From assembly GCA_015295945.1 (NCBI GenBank), contig DVED01000019.1:1-32395 (forward strand): a DNA stretch of 32,395 bases. Direction: 5' to 3'. Position numbers and translations under genes: made by a program. Of this stretch, positions 25,509-32,345 are shown piece by piece. Below the pieces are notes generated by a model, which saw nothing but the letters and a program-made list of their open reading frames with translations, was not told the origin of the DNA and did not search any database. This DNA comes from Oscillatoriales cyanobacterium M59_W2019_021. GTDB taxonomy: Bacteria > Cyanobacteriota > Cyanobacteriia > Cyanobacteriales > Geitlerinemataceae. Each line of letters begins with the position of its first letter. Positions within the stretch are counted from its first letter, which is position 1.

Positions 25509-25873
25509 CTCTTAGCTTTGTTTTCAAACCAAGTAATCACTTGTTCGACGGTTAAATCGGCCATCGGAGTTTGAGTTTCGGCGGCTGTTTGGGCGAGAGG
25601 TTTTTGGGCGGAAACGACGAGATTGCTGAAAAATTGAGTAAAGTTGGCGTCGAGATCGATTTGCGGCTCGAGGCGATCGTCTTGTTGTATCCAGAGTGCC
25701 ACTTCTTCCGGCGAGATCGATTCGATCGGTTTCCCCGTTTCTCGAGAAATTTGCTGAAGTGATCGCAAGGCATAAATGGCAAGTCTCGCCATAAATTTGT
25801 CTTTGGAAACCAGCAGCGCAGCATCAACTTTTTTCGCTTCTTCAGAGGTTAAAAATTCAGGAAAATCAGTCAT
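25505..25873 (-). CDS. Small protein of two internal repeats, function unknown
   Basis: I do not recognise this 122-residue, soluble, mostly helical protein. It contains an internal duplication with a 54-residue offset: residues about 38-64 (SLQQISRETGKPIESISPEE followed by VALWIQQ) align with 92-118 (PLAQTAAETQTPMADLTVEQ followed by VITWFEN). Shared positions include L39/L93, ET 45-46/99-100, P49/P103, E57/E110 (approximate) and W61/W115. Each unit looks like two helices joined by a P-x-x-[IL]-[ST] turn. There is no signal peptide or membrane segment. The gene converges with the vWA gene, with the spacer made entirely of repeats, and diverges from the CHAT-FHA gene. The sequence has normal HIP1 content. 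A role as an adaptor or regulator of a neighbour is possible but unsupported. Confidence 0.75.
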   Translation of the reverse strand: MTDFPEFLTSEEAKKVDAALLVSKDKFMARLAIYALRSLQQISRETGKPIESISPEEVALWIQQDDRLEPQIDLDANFTQFFSNLVVSAQKPLAQTAAETQTPMADLTVEQVITWFENKAKS

Positions 25874-26016
25874 ATTTATAGCTCTCAGTCGTCAGCCGTC
25901 AGCTGATAAGCTTTTGTCCCAACTGATAAAACTTATAGCATTTTTCGGTTCAAGAGTATGTTTTTCAAGATTGAGGAAATTGATAGGCAGACTCGAATGA
26001 AAATTCAAGGGTTTGA

Positions 26017-26070
26017 CTCCCTCTGCTCCCCCGGCTCCCCCGGCTCCCTCTGCTTCCCCGACTCTCTTCT
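26017..26070. repeat. C-rich nonamer tract, six units
   Basis: CTCCCTCTG, CTCCCCCGG twice, CTCCCTCTG, CTTCCCCGA and CTCTCTTCT follow in 9-nt phase. Two CCCATTA heptamers follow at 26080-26093. The tract lies upstream of the CHAT-FHA gene. Confidence 0.75.
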
Positions 26071-26139
26071 GCCTTTAACCCCATTACCCATTACCATAAA
26101 AAAAGAATTCGATCGAAAATCCAGATTCTCCATCCCTGC

Positions 26140-27726
26140 ATGTCTCGATACGACCATCCTTGCTTGAAGATCGCGATCGCCCCGCTCTCCATCACCCAAG
26201 ATCCCCATTTTGCCATGTGGGTGTTGCAAGCACCCTATCTGTCGGGCTACGTTCACCACGACAGCACCTGGACGGAGGATTTAGCCCAACTCTGGTACGC
26301 TTGGCAACAACTTTTCAGCTGGCAATTATTGCCCTCCCCCCTACTGCCCAAAACGCCCGGAGACTTGCTCTCCGCTTTTAAGAATAACGCCAGCACGAGT
26401 TATAGCAGCCTGCTGATGCAAAAATTGGGGTTAAATTTGTGGCAGTGGTTGTTTTCCGGACCGGTGGCTCGCAGTTTCGATCGCTCTCAGGGCATTGCCA
26501 TGGGACAGAACAAACCCCTGCGATTGCGCCTGGATTTGCGATCGCCCCATCTCATCGGGTTGCCGTGGGAAATCCTGCAACCGCAACCGGGGAAATCGGC
26601 GGTTGCCTTGAGCCAACACCTGCTCTTCAGTCGCACCACCAGCGAGGTGGAAAGCCTGTCTCTGAGGCAGGCAACCGATACACTCAATATTCTCCTAGTC
26701 CTGGGACAAGAGTCAACGGAGCGCTACCTTCCCGAGTTGCAACTGGAACAAGAAGCCAGTTTGCTCTCGGAGATTTTCGATCGCTGCGCTCTGGAGGAAA
26801 GCACGGTTCCCTATCTCGTCCAAACCCTGATTCAGCCGACGGTTGCCGAACTGATCGATCGCTTGGAATCCCAGGAAATCCACATTTTGCTGTATGCGGG
26901 TCACGGGGTTCCCGCACCCGATGGCGGACGGCTGTTTCTGGGCTCGGAGACGACCCTGAGCGGGACGGAACTGGCGCAGGTGTTAGTCCGCACCCAAGTG
27001 ACCCTGGCGGTGTTTAACTCCTGTTGGGGAGCGCAAAGTGCCCGACAGGAGAGCGACGGTTCGGTGCTGCCCCGCAGCAGCCTCGCGGAAGTGCTGATCC
27101 ACCATGGCGTCCCGGCTGTGCTAGCGATGCGAGATACAATTGCCGATCGCGAAGCCCTCAGTTTCATTCGCGCCTTTGCCCAAGCATTAGCCCAGCAGCA
27201 CCCGATCGATCGCGCCGTGGCGATCGCCCGCCAGCAGCTTTTGACCCTGTACAAATTCAATCAACCCGCCTGGACGCTCCCCGTCCTCTACATGCACCCG
27301 GAGTTTAACGGCTGTTTGATTCCCCAGCAAGATTGGGCGATTACTGAACTACCATCCAATTCCAATACCTGGCTCGAACACCTCGACGCCAACGTCTATC
27401 TGCGATCGATCGGTTCGGGGGAAAAGGTTTGGCCGATTCGATCGGGATTTCTCCGCGTGGGACGCACCGACGACAACGACCTCGCCATCCCCGAACGCTG
27501 GGTCTCCAAACGCCACGCCGAAATTTTCTCCCGCCACCTGCACGCGCAATCTGGCAAAGCCAGCCCGCCGATGTACTATTTGCGCGACTTCTCCCGGTAT
27601 GGAACCCTCGTTTTAGGGGAGGAAGGCTGGCGCAAAATTCACCACCAGGAAGTCCTGTTGCGATCGGGGGTGCAAATTAAATTCGGCAGTTCCCACGGTC
27701 AAGCTTTGGAATTTCGCATCGAGTAA
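26140..27726 (+). CDS. CHAT (caspase-like) protease domain fused to an FHA domain
   Basis: The 528-residue protein has an N-terminal helical region (about 1-120) of a type I recall from cyanobacterial CHAT proteins. A CHAT caspase-like domain (about 125-390) follows, with the likely catalytic dyad H255 in LLYAGHGVP and C295 in VFNSCWGAQSARQ. The C-terminal forkhead-associated domain (about 425-525) has phosphothreonine-binding signatures GR at 441-442, S456 and H459 in WVSKRHAE, and RYGT near 486-489. CHAT proteases cleave proteins in stress, cell-death and conflict pathways; FHA domains bind phosphothreonine proteins. The combination suggests a protease recruited or switched by Ser/Thr phosphorylation. 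No Ser/Thr kinase is in this window. The ATG at 26140 lacks an obvious ribosome binding site. It is divergent from the duplicated small protein gene and near the vWA gene. Confidence 0.88.
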   Translation: MSRYDHPCLKIAIAPLSITQDPHFAMWVLQAPYLSGYVHHDSTWTEDLAQLWYAWQQLFSWQLLPSPLLPKTPGDLLSAFKNNASTSYSSLLMQKLGLNLWQWLFSGPVARSFDRSQGIAMGQNKPLRLRLDLRSPHLIGLPWEILQPQPGKSAVALSQHLLFSRTTSEVESLSLRQATDTLNILLVLGQESTERYLPELQLEQEASLLSEIFDRCALEESTVPYLVQTLIQPTVAELIDRLESQEIHILLYAGHGVPAPDGGRLFLGSETTLSGTELAQVLVRTQVTLAVFNSCWGAQSARQESDGSVLPRSSLAEVLIHHGVPAVLAMRDTIADREALSFIRAFAQALAQQHPIDRAVAIARQQLLTLYKFNQPAWTLPVLYMHPEFNGCLIPQQDWAITELPSNSNTWLEHLDANVYLRSIGSGEKVWPIRSGFLRVGRTDDNDLAIPERWVSKRHAEIFSRHLHAQSGKASPPMYYLRDFSRYGTLVLGEEGWRKIHHQEVLLRSGVQIKFGSSHGQALEFRIE

Positions 27727-27801
27727 CCTGTGTTTCTAGGCGTTCGGGAGCAAGAGTTGGTAGGGAGTGCCACCGGAACGAAACGCACCATTTCAGTAAT
27801 C

Positions 27802-27871
27802 CAATAACCAACCCCAAACCCCAAACCCCCAACCCCCAACCCCAAATGACCAATGACCCGTGACCGATGAC
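27802..27871. repeat. Ten phase-locked heptamers
   Basis: CAATAAC, CAACCCC, AAACCCC twice, CAACCCC twice, AAATGAC, CAATGAC, CCGTGAC and CGATGAC follow without a phase slip in the gap between the CHAT-FHA and DUF3172 genes. The final units are the complement type of the GTCATTG units at 18563. Confidence 0.85.
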
Positions 27872-27930
27872 GCTATGATAGAAGTCAAAGGGACGGCAAT
27901 TTCTGTAGGTTTTGGAAGCGCCCAGTTAGT

Positions 27931-28416
27931 ATGAAACGCAAATCGGCTTTTAATTACACATCGATCGCCCTATTGTGCGGCATCTTTATTATCGGGATCG
28001 GCATTGGGATTGCCTTTAGTTCTACGGCGAACCTCAGTCCCCAAAACTTTGCGTCCCGCGAATTTCTCGATCGCAGCGCCCCCAACCCGGAAGTTTGCGC
28101 TCAGTACGGTGCGAGTTCGGTGGTGATCAGCAGTCGGGTCTATCTGACCCTCAATCCCTTCAATGTCTATATGGCACAGCCCAGCATGGAACCGGGATGT
28201 GTCCTGCGCAGCAACAACTGGGGCATTCTGGAACGTCAAAAACTGGTGACGACCGAGCAAGTCCGCGATTGTAAGAACCGGATGAATACCTTCGGCTACA
28301 CCGGAAAGCTGGAAGACTCTCCGAATATTCAGTGTATTTACCAGAATTCGGCAGACGAAAATAGCTTCCTTCAGCCCGGAGTGGGCGATTTGCCACCAGA
28401 AACGGAACGATTCTAA
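27931..28416 (+). CDS. DUF3172 domain protein
   Basis: This 161-residue protein matches the DUF3172 family, which I know from cyanobacteria. It has one N-terminal transmembrane helix (about 10-31, ending in FSSTANLSPQNFASREFLD), then a soluble domain of about 125 residues. The four cysteines in the soluble part (C87 by my approximate count in NPEVCAQYG and later GCVLR, DCKNR, QCIYQ) may be structural. The family has no established function. The ATG at 27931 follows a heptamer tract and unique sequence with no strong ribosome binding site. It is transcribed alone, and the next gene is convergent. Confidence 0.75.
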   Translation: MKRKSAFNYTSIALLCGIFIIGIGIGIAFSSTANLSPQNFASREFLDRSAPNPEVCAQYGASSVVISSRVYLTLNPFNVYMAQPSMEPGCVLRSNNWGILERQKLVTTEQVRDCKNRMNTFGYTGKLEDSPNIQCIYQNSADENSFLQPGVGDLPPETERF

Positions 28417-28582
28417 CGTCAGTAGGCCATCGGAATTAGCGAGGGATTGTAAGAGAGCAGGGGCAGCAAGGAAAGAAAGATCGACTCCACCCGGAGACCA
28501 AAACGTCCTAACTGAAGTGGCGACCGCTATAGGACAACGGCACAATCGCCAAACCCAGGCCTATCAATCGTTATCTTTGTGC

Positions 28583-28606
28583 CTGGTCAGTGAGCTTGTC
28601 GAACTG
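28583..28606. repeat. Possible half of a dispersed repeat
   Basis: CTGGTCAGTGAGCTTGTCGA is a sequence I recall as part of short dispersed repeats in several bacterial genomes. Its usual inverted partner is not evident nearby. The rest of the 216-bp spacer 28417-28632 shows nothing recognisable. Confidence 0.35.
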
Positions 28607-28632
28607 CTGCCTTTAGGTCAACTTACCGAAAT

Positions 28633-29820
28633 TTAGGGCGTGTCATAGCCTGCCGTCCAATACTTATACGCGGTGTAGGCGAGGATCACCACTCCCGTTA
28701 AAATCGACGACTCGTCTACCTCGAATTTGGGATGGTGAAGGGGATAGTTTTTCTGACTGGGGTGAGCGACACCCAAGCGGAACATGACACCGGGGGTGCG
28801 ATCGAGATAGACGGAAAAATCTTCTGCGCCTAATGAGGGTTCGGTGAGAATTTGCACGCGATCACCCCCCCAAGCCTCTCTCGCTGCCGATTCCAGGATT
28901 TGGGTCAACCGCGTATCGTTCTGGACGGAGGGGACGACGCGGCGGTAGTTGACTTCGTATCCCGCCCCGTAAGTTCGGCAAACGTTGGCGACGATATCTT
29001 CGATCCAGGTAGGTAAGGCGGCGTGAGTTTCGGGATGGAGCGATCGCACGGTTCCCACTAACTTTACTTGATCGGCAATCACATTCGGGGCGCGTCCTCC
29101 ACTGATTTGTCCGATAGTCAACACCACCGGACGTAAGGGATTTTGCGTCCGGCTGATGGCTTGTTGTAAAGTCACGATCACCTGAGAAGCGATCCAAATG
29201 GCATCGATCGCTTCGTGGGGTCGCGCCCCATGTCCCGACTCCCCGGTAATGATAATTTCCAAATCGTCCGCCGCCGCCGTCAGCGCCCCGTACCGAATTC
29301 CCACCGAACCGCCGGGAATCGTGGGGAAAACGTGCAACCCCAACAGCGCATCTACGCCCTCCATCGCTCCATCTTCTACCATCCACCGCGCCCCCTGGGC
29401 GATTTCTTCGGCGGGTTGGAACAGAAACCGCACGGCACCGGGGAGGTCTTCCCCTAGTTGTGCCAGCACCATTGCCGTTCCCAAACCCACGGTGGTATGC
29501 ACGTCGTGACCGCAAGCGTGCATCACCCCCTCGCAGCGAGAGGCATACTCGAGATTCGTCCGTTCTTGAATGGGTAACGCATCCATATCGGTACGGATAC
29601 CCAAATATCCCGATCCGTCCCGACCGTTAAGTTCGCCAACCACCCCCGTTTTGCCCACGGATTCCCGGACGTGCAACCCACACGAGGATAGCACTCCGGC
29701 AACGTAGGCAGCAGTTTGATACTCTTCGCCGCTTAACTCCGGATGCGCGTGTAGGTGGCGGCGGATTTCGATCAGCCGGGGTTCTAAATTTCGGGCAATC
29801 TGTTCGATGCGATCGAGCAT
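28633..29820 (-). CDS. M20 family metallo-amidohydrolase (IAA-amino acid hydrolase type)
   Basis: This 395-residue enzyme belongs to the M20D amidohydrolases (N-acyl-amino acid, hippurate or IAA-conjugate hydrolases), which cleave an N-acyl bond with two metal ions. Metal-binding positions visible are C103, H105 in HACGHDVHTT, E138/E139 in QPAEEIAQGA, H163 in GLHVF, and a late histidine in LHHPKF (about 368-373). Residues about 185-295 form the dimerisation domain, starting near EIIITGESGHGARPH. The SLGAEDFSVYL segment near 340 is typical of the family. Substrate cannot be read from sequence. The ATG at 29820 is directly preceded on the minus strand by GAACTCCT repeats with no Shine-Dalgarno sequence. 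It is 249 bp downstream of leuB on the same strand. Confidence 0.92.
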   Translation of the reverse strand: MLDRIEQIARNLEPRLIEIRRHLHAHPELSGEEYQTAAYVAGVLSSCGLHVRESVGKTGVVGELNGRDGSGYLGIRTDMDALPIQERTNLEYASRCEGVMHACGHDVHTTVGLGTAMVLAQLGEDLPGAVRFLFQPAEEIAQGARWMVEDGAMEGVDALLGLHVFPTIPGGSVGIRYGALTAAADDLEIIITGESGHGARPHEAIDAIWIASQVIVTLQQAISRTQNPLRPVVLTIGQISGGRAPNVIADQVKLVGTVRSLHPETHAALPTWIEDIVANVCRTYGAGYEVNYRRVVPSVQNDTRLTQILESAAREAWGGDRVQILTEPSLGAEDFSVYLDRTPGVMFRLGVAHPSQKNYPLHHPKFEVDESSILTGVVILAYTAYKYWTAGYDTP

Positions 29821-29826
29821 AACTTG

Positions 29827-29860
29827 AGGAGTTCAGAAGTTCAGGAGTTCAGGAGTTCAG
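29827..29860 (-). repeat. AGGAGTTC octamers abutting the amidohydrolase start
   Basis: AGGAGTTC, AGAAGTTC and AGGAGTTC twice (29827-29858) form the immediate leader of the amidohydrolase gene on the minus strand. The minus-strand reading nearly repeats the leader of the dehydrogenase gene at 6948-6995. Confidence 0.75.
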
Positions 29861-29925
29861 AATATTTGGGCAGAAGGCAGAAGGAGGAAGAAAGGGGTGA
29901 GGAGGTGAGGAGGTAAGGGGAAAGA

Positions 29926-29950
29926 GAGCAGTCTTGAGCAGTCTTGAGCA
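29926..29950. repeat. Decamer tandem repeat
   Basis: GTCTTGAGCA occurs twice in tandem (29931-29950), preceded by a partial GAGCA. G-rich octamers (GGTGAGGA twice) lie just before it at about 29896-29912. Confidence 0.6.
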
Positions 29951-29995
29951 GGGGAAGGGAGACACGGAAACACGGAGATAGTGAATGCGAAAGCG

Positions 29996-30072
29996 CAACT
30001 AACCACTCACCACTAACAAACCCCCAACCCCAAACTCCAAACCCCAAACCCCGAACACCAAATGACCATTTA
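29996..30072. repeat. Eleven phase-locked heptamers reaching into leuB
   Basis: CAACTAA, CCACTCA, CCACTAA, CAAACCC, CCAACCC, CAAACTC, CAAACCC twice, CGAACAC, CAAATGA and CCATTTA follow in strict phase. The last unit contains the leuB stop codon (complement of 30070-30072). Confidence 0.8.
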
Positions 30073-31155
30073 AGCTTCTAAAGCTGCTAATAAAGCATCG
30101 GACATGGCTTGGCAACCGACAAGTTGCATCCCTTCCGACATGATGTCTCCGGTGCGATATCCGGCGTCTAGCACTTGCATGACGGCGCGTTCGATGCGAT
30201 CGGCGGCTGCGGGTTGGCCTAAGCCGTAACGCAGCATCATAGCGGCGCTGAGGACTTGTGCCAGGGGGTTGGCTTTGTCCTGTCCGGCAATGTCGGGGGC
30301 GGAACCGTGGACGGGTTCGTACAGTCCCAGACCCGATGCCCCCAAACTGGCGGAAGGCAACATCCCGATACTTCCGGTTAGCATTGCCGCTTCGTCGGAG
30401 AGGATATCGCCGAAGAGGTTCCCCGTTACGATCGTATCGAATTGTTTGGGATTGCGGATCAGTTGCATGGCGGCATTATCGACGTAGAGGTGGGATAACT
30501 CCACGTCGGGGTATTGGGAGGACAGGGCAGTGATGCGATCGCGCCACAGTTGGGAGACATCTAAGACGTTGGCTTTATCCACCGAACACAGTTTACCCCG
30601 ACGCTTGCGGGCGATATCGTAAGCTACTTTACCAATGCGATCGATCTCCGCTTCAGTATACGCCATGGTATTCACCCCGCGTTGTTCCCCGGTTTCCGTG
30701 GCGAAAATCCCCTTGGGTTTGCCGAAATAAATCCCTCCGGTGAGTTCCCGCACGACCATGATATCCGTGCCTTCAACCACATCCCGCTTCAGGGTAGAAG
30801 CATCGATCAACTGCGGCAGAACCATCGCCGGACGCAGGTTGGCAAACAGTTGCAAGCCTTCTCGCAGTGCCAGCAATCCCGTTTCCGGACGCTGGTGGCG
30901 CGGCAGGGTGTCCCACTTATAGCCGCCGATGGCTGCCAGCAACACCTGATCGCTGTTGCGGCACATCTCCAGAGTTTCCTCGGGGAGGGGATTTCCCGTC
31001 TCGTCGATCGCCGCACCCCCCACCAGCGCTTCTTGAAACTCAAACTGGAGGTCGAATTGTTTGCCAACCGCTTTCAGTGCTGCTACGGCAACGGGAATGA
31101 TTTCCGGTCCGATGCCATCGCCCGGTAGCAGGGTTATGCGGTATTGCTGAGTCAT
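30070..31155 (-). CDS. leuB: 3-isopropylmalate dehydrogenase
   Basis: This 361-residue enzyme oxidatively decarboxylates 3-isopropylmalate with NAD, the third dedicated step of leucine synthesis. Family motifs are PGDGIGPEI (11-19), LRPA and substrate arginines R98, R108 and R136, [10 protein letters not shown] (136-145, with Y143), [12 protein letters not shown] (194-205), metal ligands D226, D250 and D254, and the NAD motif [13 protein letters not shown] near 280-292. Length and motif spacing are normal. The ATG at 31155 gives the usual [14 protein letters not shown] start. leuA, leuC and leuD are not in the window, as is common in cyanobacteria where leucine genes are scattered. It lies between the ATP-grasp gene and the amidohydrolase, all on the minus strand but separated by repeat-filled gaps, so cotranscription is doubtful. 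Confidence 0.97.
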   Translation of the reverse strand: MTQQYRITLLPGDGIGPEIIPVAVAALKAVGKQFDLQFEFQEALVGGAAIDETGNPLPEETLEMCRNSDQVLLAAIGGYKWDTLPRHQRPETGLLALREGLQLFANLRPAMVLPQLIDASTLKRDVVEGTDIMVVRELTGGIYFGKPKGIFATETGEQRGVNTMAYTEAEIDRIGKVAYDIARKRRGKLCSVDKANVLDVSQLWRDRITALSSQYPDVELSHLYVDNAAMQLIRNPKQFDTIVTGNLFGDILSDEAAMLTGSIGMLPSASLGASGLGLYEPVHGSAPDIAGQDKANPLAQVLSAAMMLRYGLGQPAAADRIERAVMQVLDAGYRTGDIMSEGMQLVGCQAMSDALLAALEA

Positions 31156-31236
31156 AGGTGGAGTTCGATCGTTGCGGGGTCGTGAAGTTCATCGTCAACT
31201 ATCATACCGGATTCGGGGTTGAGAAACGAATTCATT

Positions 31237-31264
31237 AAGTAAGAAGTAAGAAGTAAGAAGTAAG
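31237..31264. repeat. AAGTAAG heptamers, four copies
   Basis: Four perfect AAGTAAG units lie upstream of leuB. They differ by one base from the AAGTAAT units at 8123 and 10448. Confidence 0.85.
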
Positions 31265-31307
31265 AATACCTGTAATGGACTGGCAAGCTTAAAATGGTTA
31301 GGCATTT

Positions 31308-31340
31308 CGTAGGTTGGGTTGAGGCACGAGACCCAACGTA
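31308..31340. repeat. Dispersed cyanobacterial hairpin repeat (GTTGGGT...ACCCAAC)
   Basis: GTTGGGT (31313-31319) and ACCCAAC (31331-31337) flank TGAGGCACGAG. From memory, this CGTAGGTTGGGTTGAGGCACGA sequence type is scattered through many cyanobacterial genomes. It lies just downstream of the ATP-grasp gene and may act as its transcript end, although no T-run follows. Confidence 0.65.
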
Positions 31341-31371
31341 TTCAAAGCTTTTGCGATAACTGTAAAACAGC

Positions 31372-32286
31372 TTAACGATCGAGCAACAGGTCTAACAACT
31401 TCTGGGTGATGGGAAACCCGGTTTGTTTCTCGAAATAGATAAACATGGGACTGGGATTGGCTTCGAGGAAAATGTATTCTCCGGTGGGTTGGCGCCGCCA
31501 ATCGATCGCCGTCCATTCTAAAAATAAGGCTTGGCGAATTGCCAAACCGTGCTGGCGCACGGCATCGGGGAGTTCGATGGGAATTAACTCCGCTGCCGTG
31601 TCTTCCCGAAAGTCCACCGCCGGAGAGCGAATTTCGGCAGCAAAAACTGACTCTCCAATGACGTAAGTGCGAATATTCGTGCCGGGAATGTATTCTTGGA
31701 GGGTGACGGGGGCAATTTGCAGCGCCAGTTTCAGTCGCGACGGTTCCAGGTGTTCTGGGGTGACGAATTGGGTATGAGCGCCGCCGTAAACGGGTTTGAA
31801 AATCGGGCGATCGCACCGAGCGGAAAACTCGCGGATGTCGTCGGGATCGTTACTAATTAAGGTTTTGGGAATGGCAACGCCGAGTTGGCGTACGGTATCG
31901 AGTTGTAAGGGTTTTTCTTTGTGAAACTGATAGGCTTGCCAGGAGTTAACCCAGCGAATCGAGCCAACTTGCATCAGCGATCGCAACGCACTCATGGCAT
32001 CGTTAGTCGCAATGCGTGCTCGATCGGCATCCCCCAATTCGGGAATATACGCGCCGCCAAACGATCGCCAAAATACGCTGCGAATGTCCGACAGGGAAAG
32101 GCGATGTCCGTCTGGCAGGCGGATGCTCCCCGTTGGCGTTCCCGGCTGCCACGACAGGCTCGCACGGGTGGGAAACCACCGACTGTCGAAGTAATGGGCG
32201 ATCGCTGCGGCTACGGTTAGCGCCTCGTGGAGATGTCTGGCGTGGACATCTTCCGCATTACCTAAAATAAGGATGACATTCGCCAC
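31372..32286 (-). CDS. RimK-like ATP-grasp ligase, resembling graspetide (microviridin-type) ligases
   Basis: From the GTG at 32286 the protein has 304 residues. An N-terminal pre-ATP-grasp region contains DIRSVFWRSFGGAYIPEL and later WVNSWQAYQFHKEKPLQLDT, the same arrangement as in MvdC/MvdD-type ligases (W/R-rich motif, then N and K/LQL before the grasp domain). The ATP-grasp domain follows, with KPVYGGAHTQ (lysine of the nucleotide site), LQEYIPGTNIRTYVIG and the metal-binding FLEANPSP near the C-terminus. It should couple a carboxylate to an amine or hydroxyl by acyl-phosphate chemistry; the substrate is unknown. GTG is chosen over the TTG at 32322 because AAAGGGG lies 7 nt upstream and the sequence NVILILGN then starts the fold. 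No precursor peptide gene is visible, but the upstream side is cut off by the window edge. Confidence 0.8.
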   Translation of the reverse strand: MANVILILGNAEDVHARHLHEALTVAAAIAHYFDSRWFPTRASLSWQPGTPTGSIRLPDGHRLSLSDIRSVFWRSFGGAYIPELGDADRARIATNDAMSALRSLMQVGSIRWVNSWQAYQFHKEKPLQLDTVRQLGVAIPKTLISNDPDDIREFSARCDRPIFKPVYGGAHTQFVTPEHLEPSRLKLALQIAPVTLQEYIPGTNIRTYVIGESVFAAEIRSPAVDFREDTAAELIPIELPDAVRQHGLAIRQALFLEWTAIDWRRQPTGEYIFLEANPSPMFIYFEKQTGFPITQKLLDLLLDR

Positions 32287-32293
32287 CTGAAAA

Positions 32294-32300
32294 CCCCTTT
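32294..32300 (-). promoter_or_regulatory. Ribosome binding site deciding the ATP-grasp start
   Basis: On the minus strand AAAGGGG lies 7 nt before the GTG at 32286 and is one of the few clear Shine-Dalgarno sequences in the window. It favours that GTG over the TTG 36 bases upstream. Confidence 0.6.
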
Positions 32301-32320
32301 GACCGAAAATTTTGGGTTTC

Positions 32321-32345
32321 AAGCCCCGTCCTTCTAGGACGGCTT
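32321..32345. other. Stem-loop, possible IS200/IS605 right-end remnant
   Basis: CCGTCCT (32326-32332) pairs perfectly with AGGACGG (32336-32342) around a 3-nt loop, extended by AAG/CTT beyond a 2-nt bulge, with a run of five T on the plus strand. Read on the minus strand, GGACGGGGCTTGAAACCC followed by a GGTCAAAG stretch resembles the 3' end of cyanobacterial tnpB-type elements as I remember them. It could instead be an ordinary terminator for a plus-strand transcript, but no plus-strand gene precedes it. Confidence 0.4.

Noticed and set aside
27970-28545. 191-codon minus-strand frame over the DUF3172 gene
   Set aside because: It is antisense to a recognised family member and has no recognisable domain.
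28862-29515. 217-codon antisense-frame product within the amidohydrolase gene
   Set aside because: The amidohydrolase is certain; the alternative product is arginine-rich low-complexity sequence.
32287-32322. TTG start extending the ATP-grasp protein by 12 residues
   Set aside because: The extension lies in the stem-loop region and includes the Shine-Dalgarno sequence of the internal GTG.
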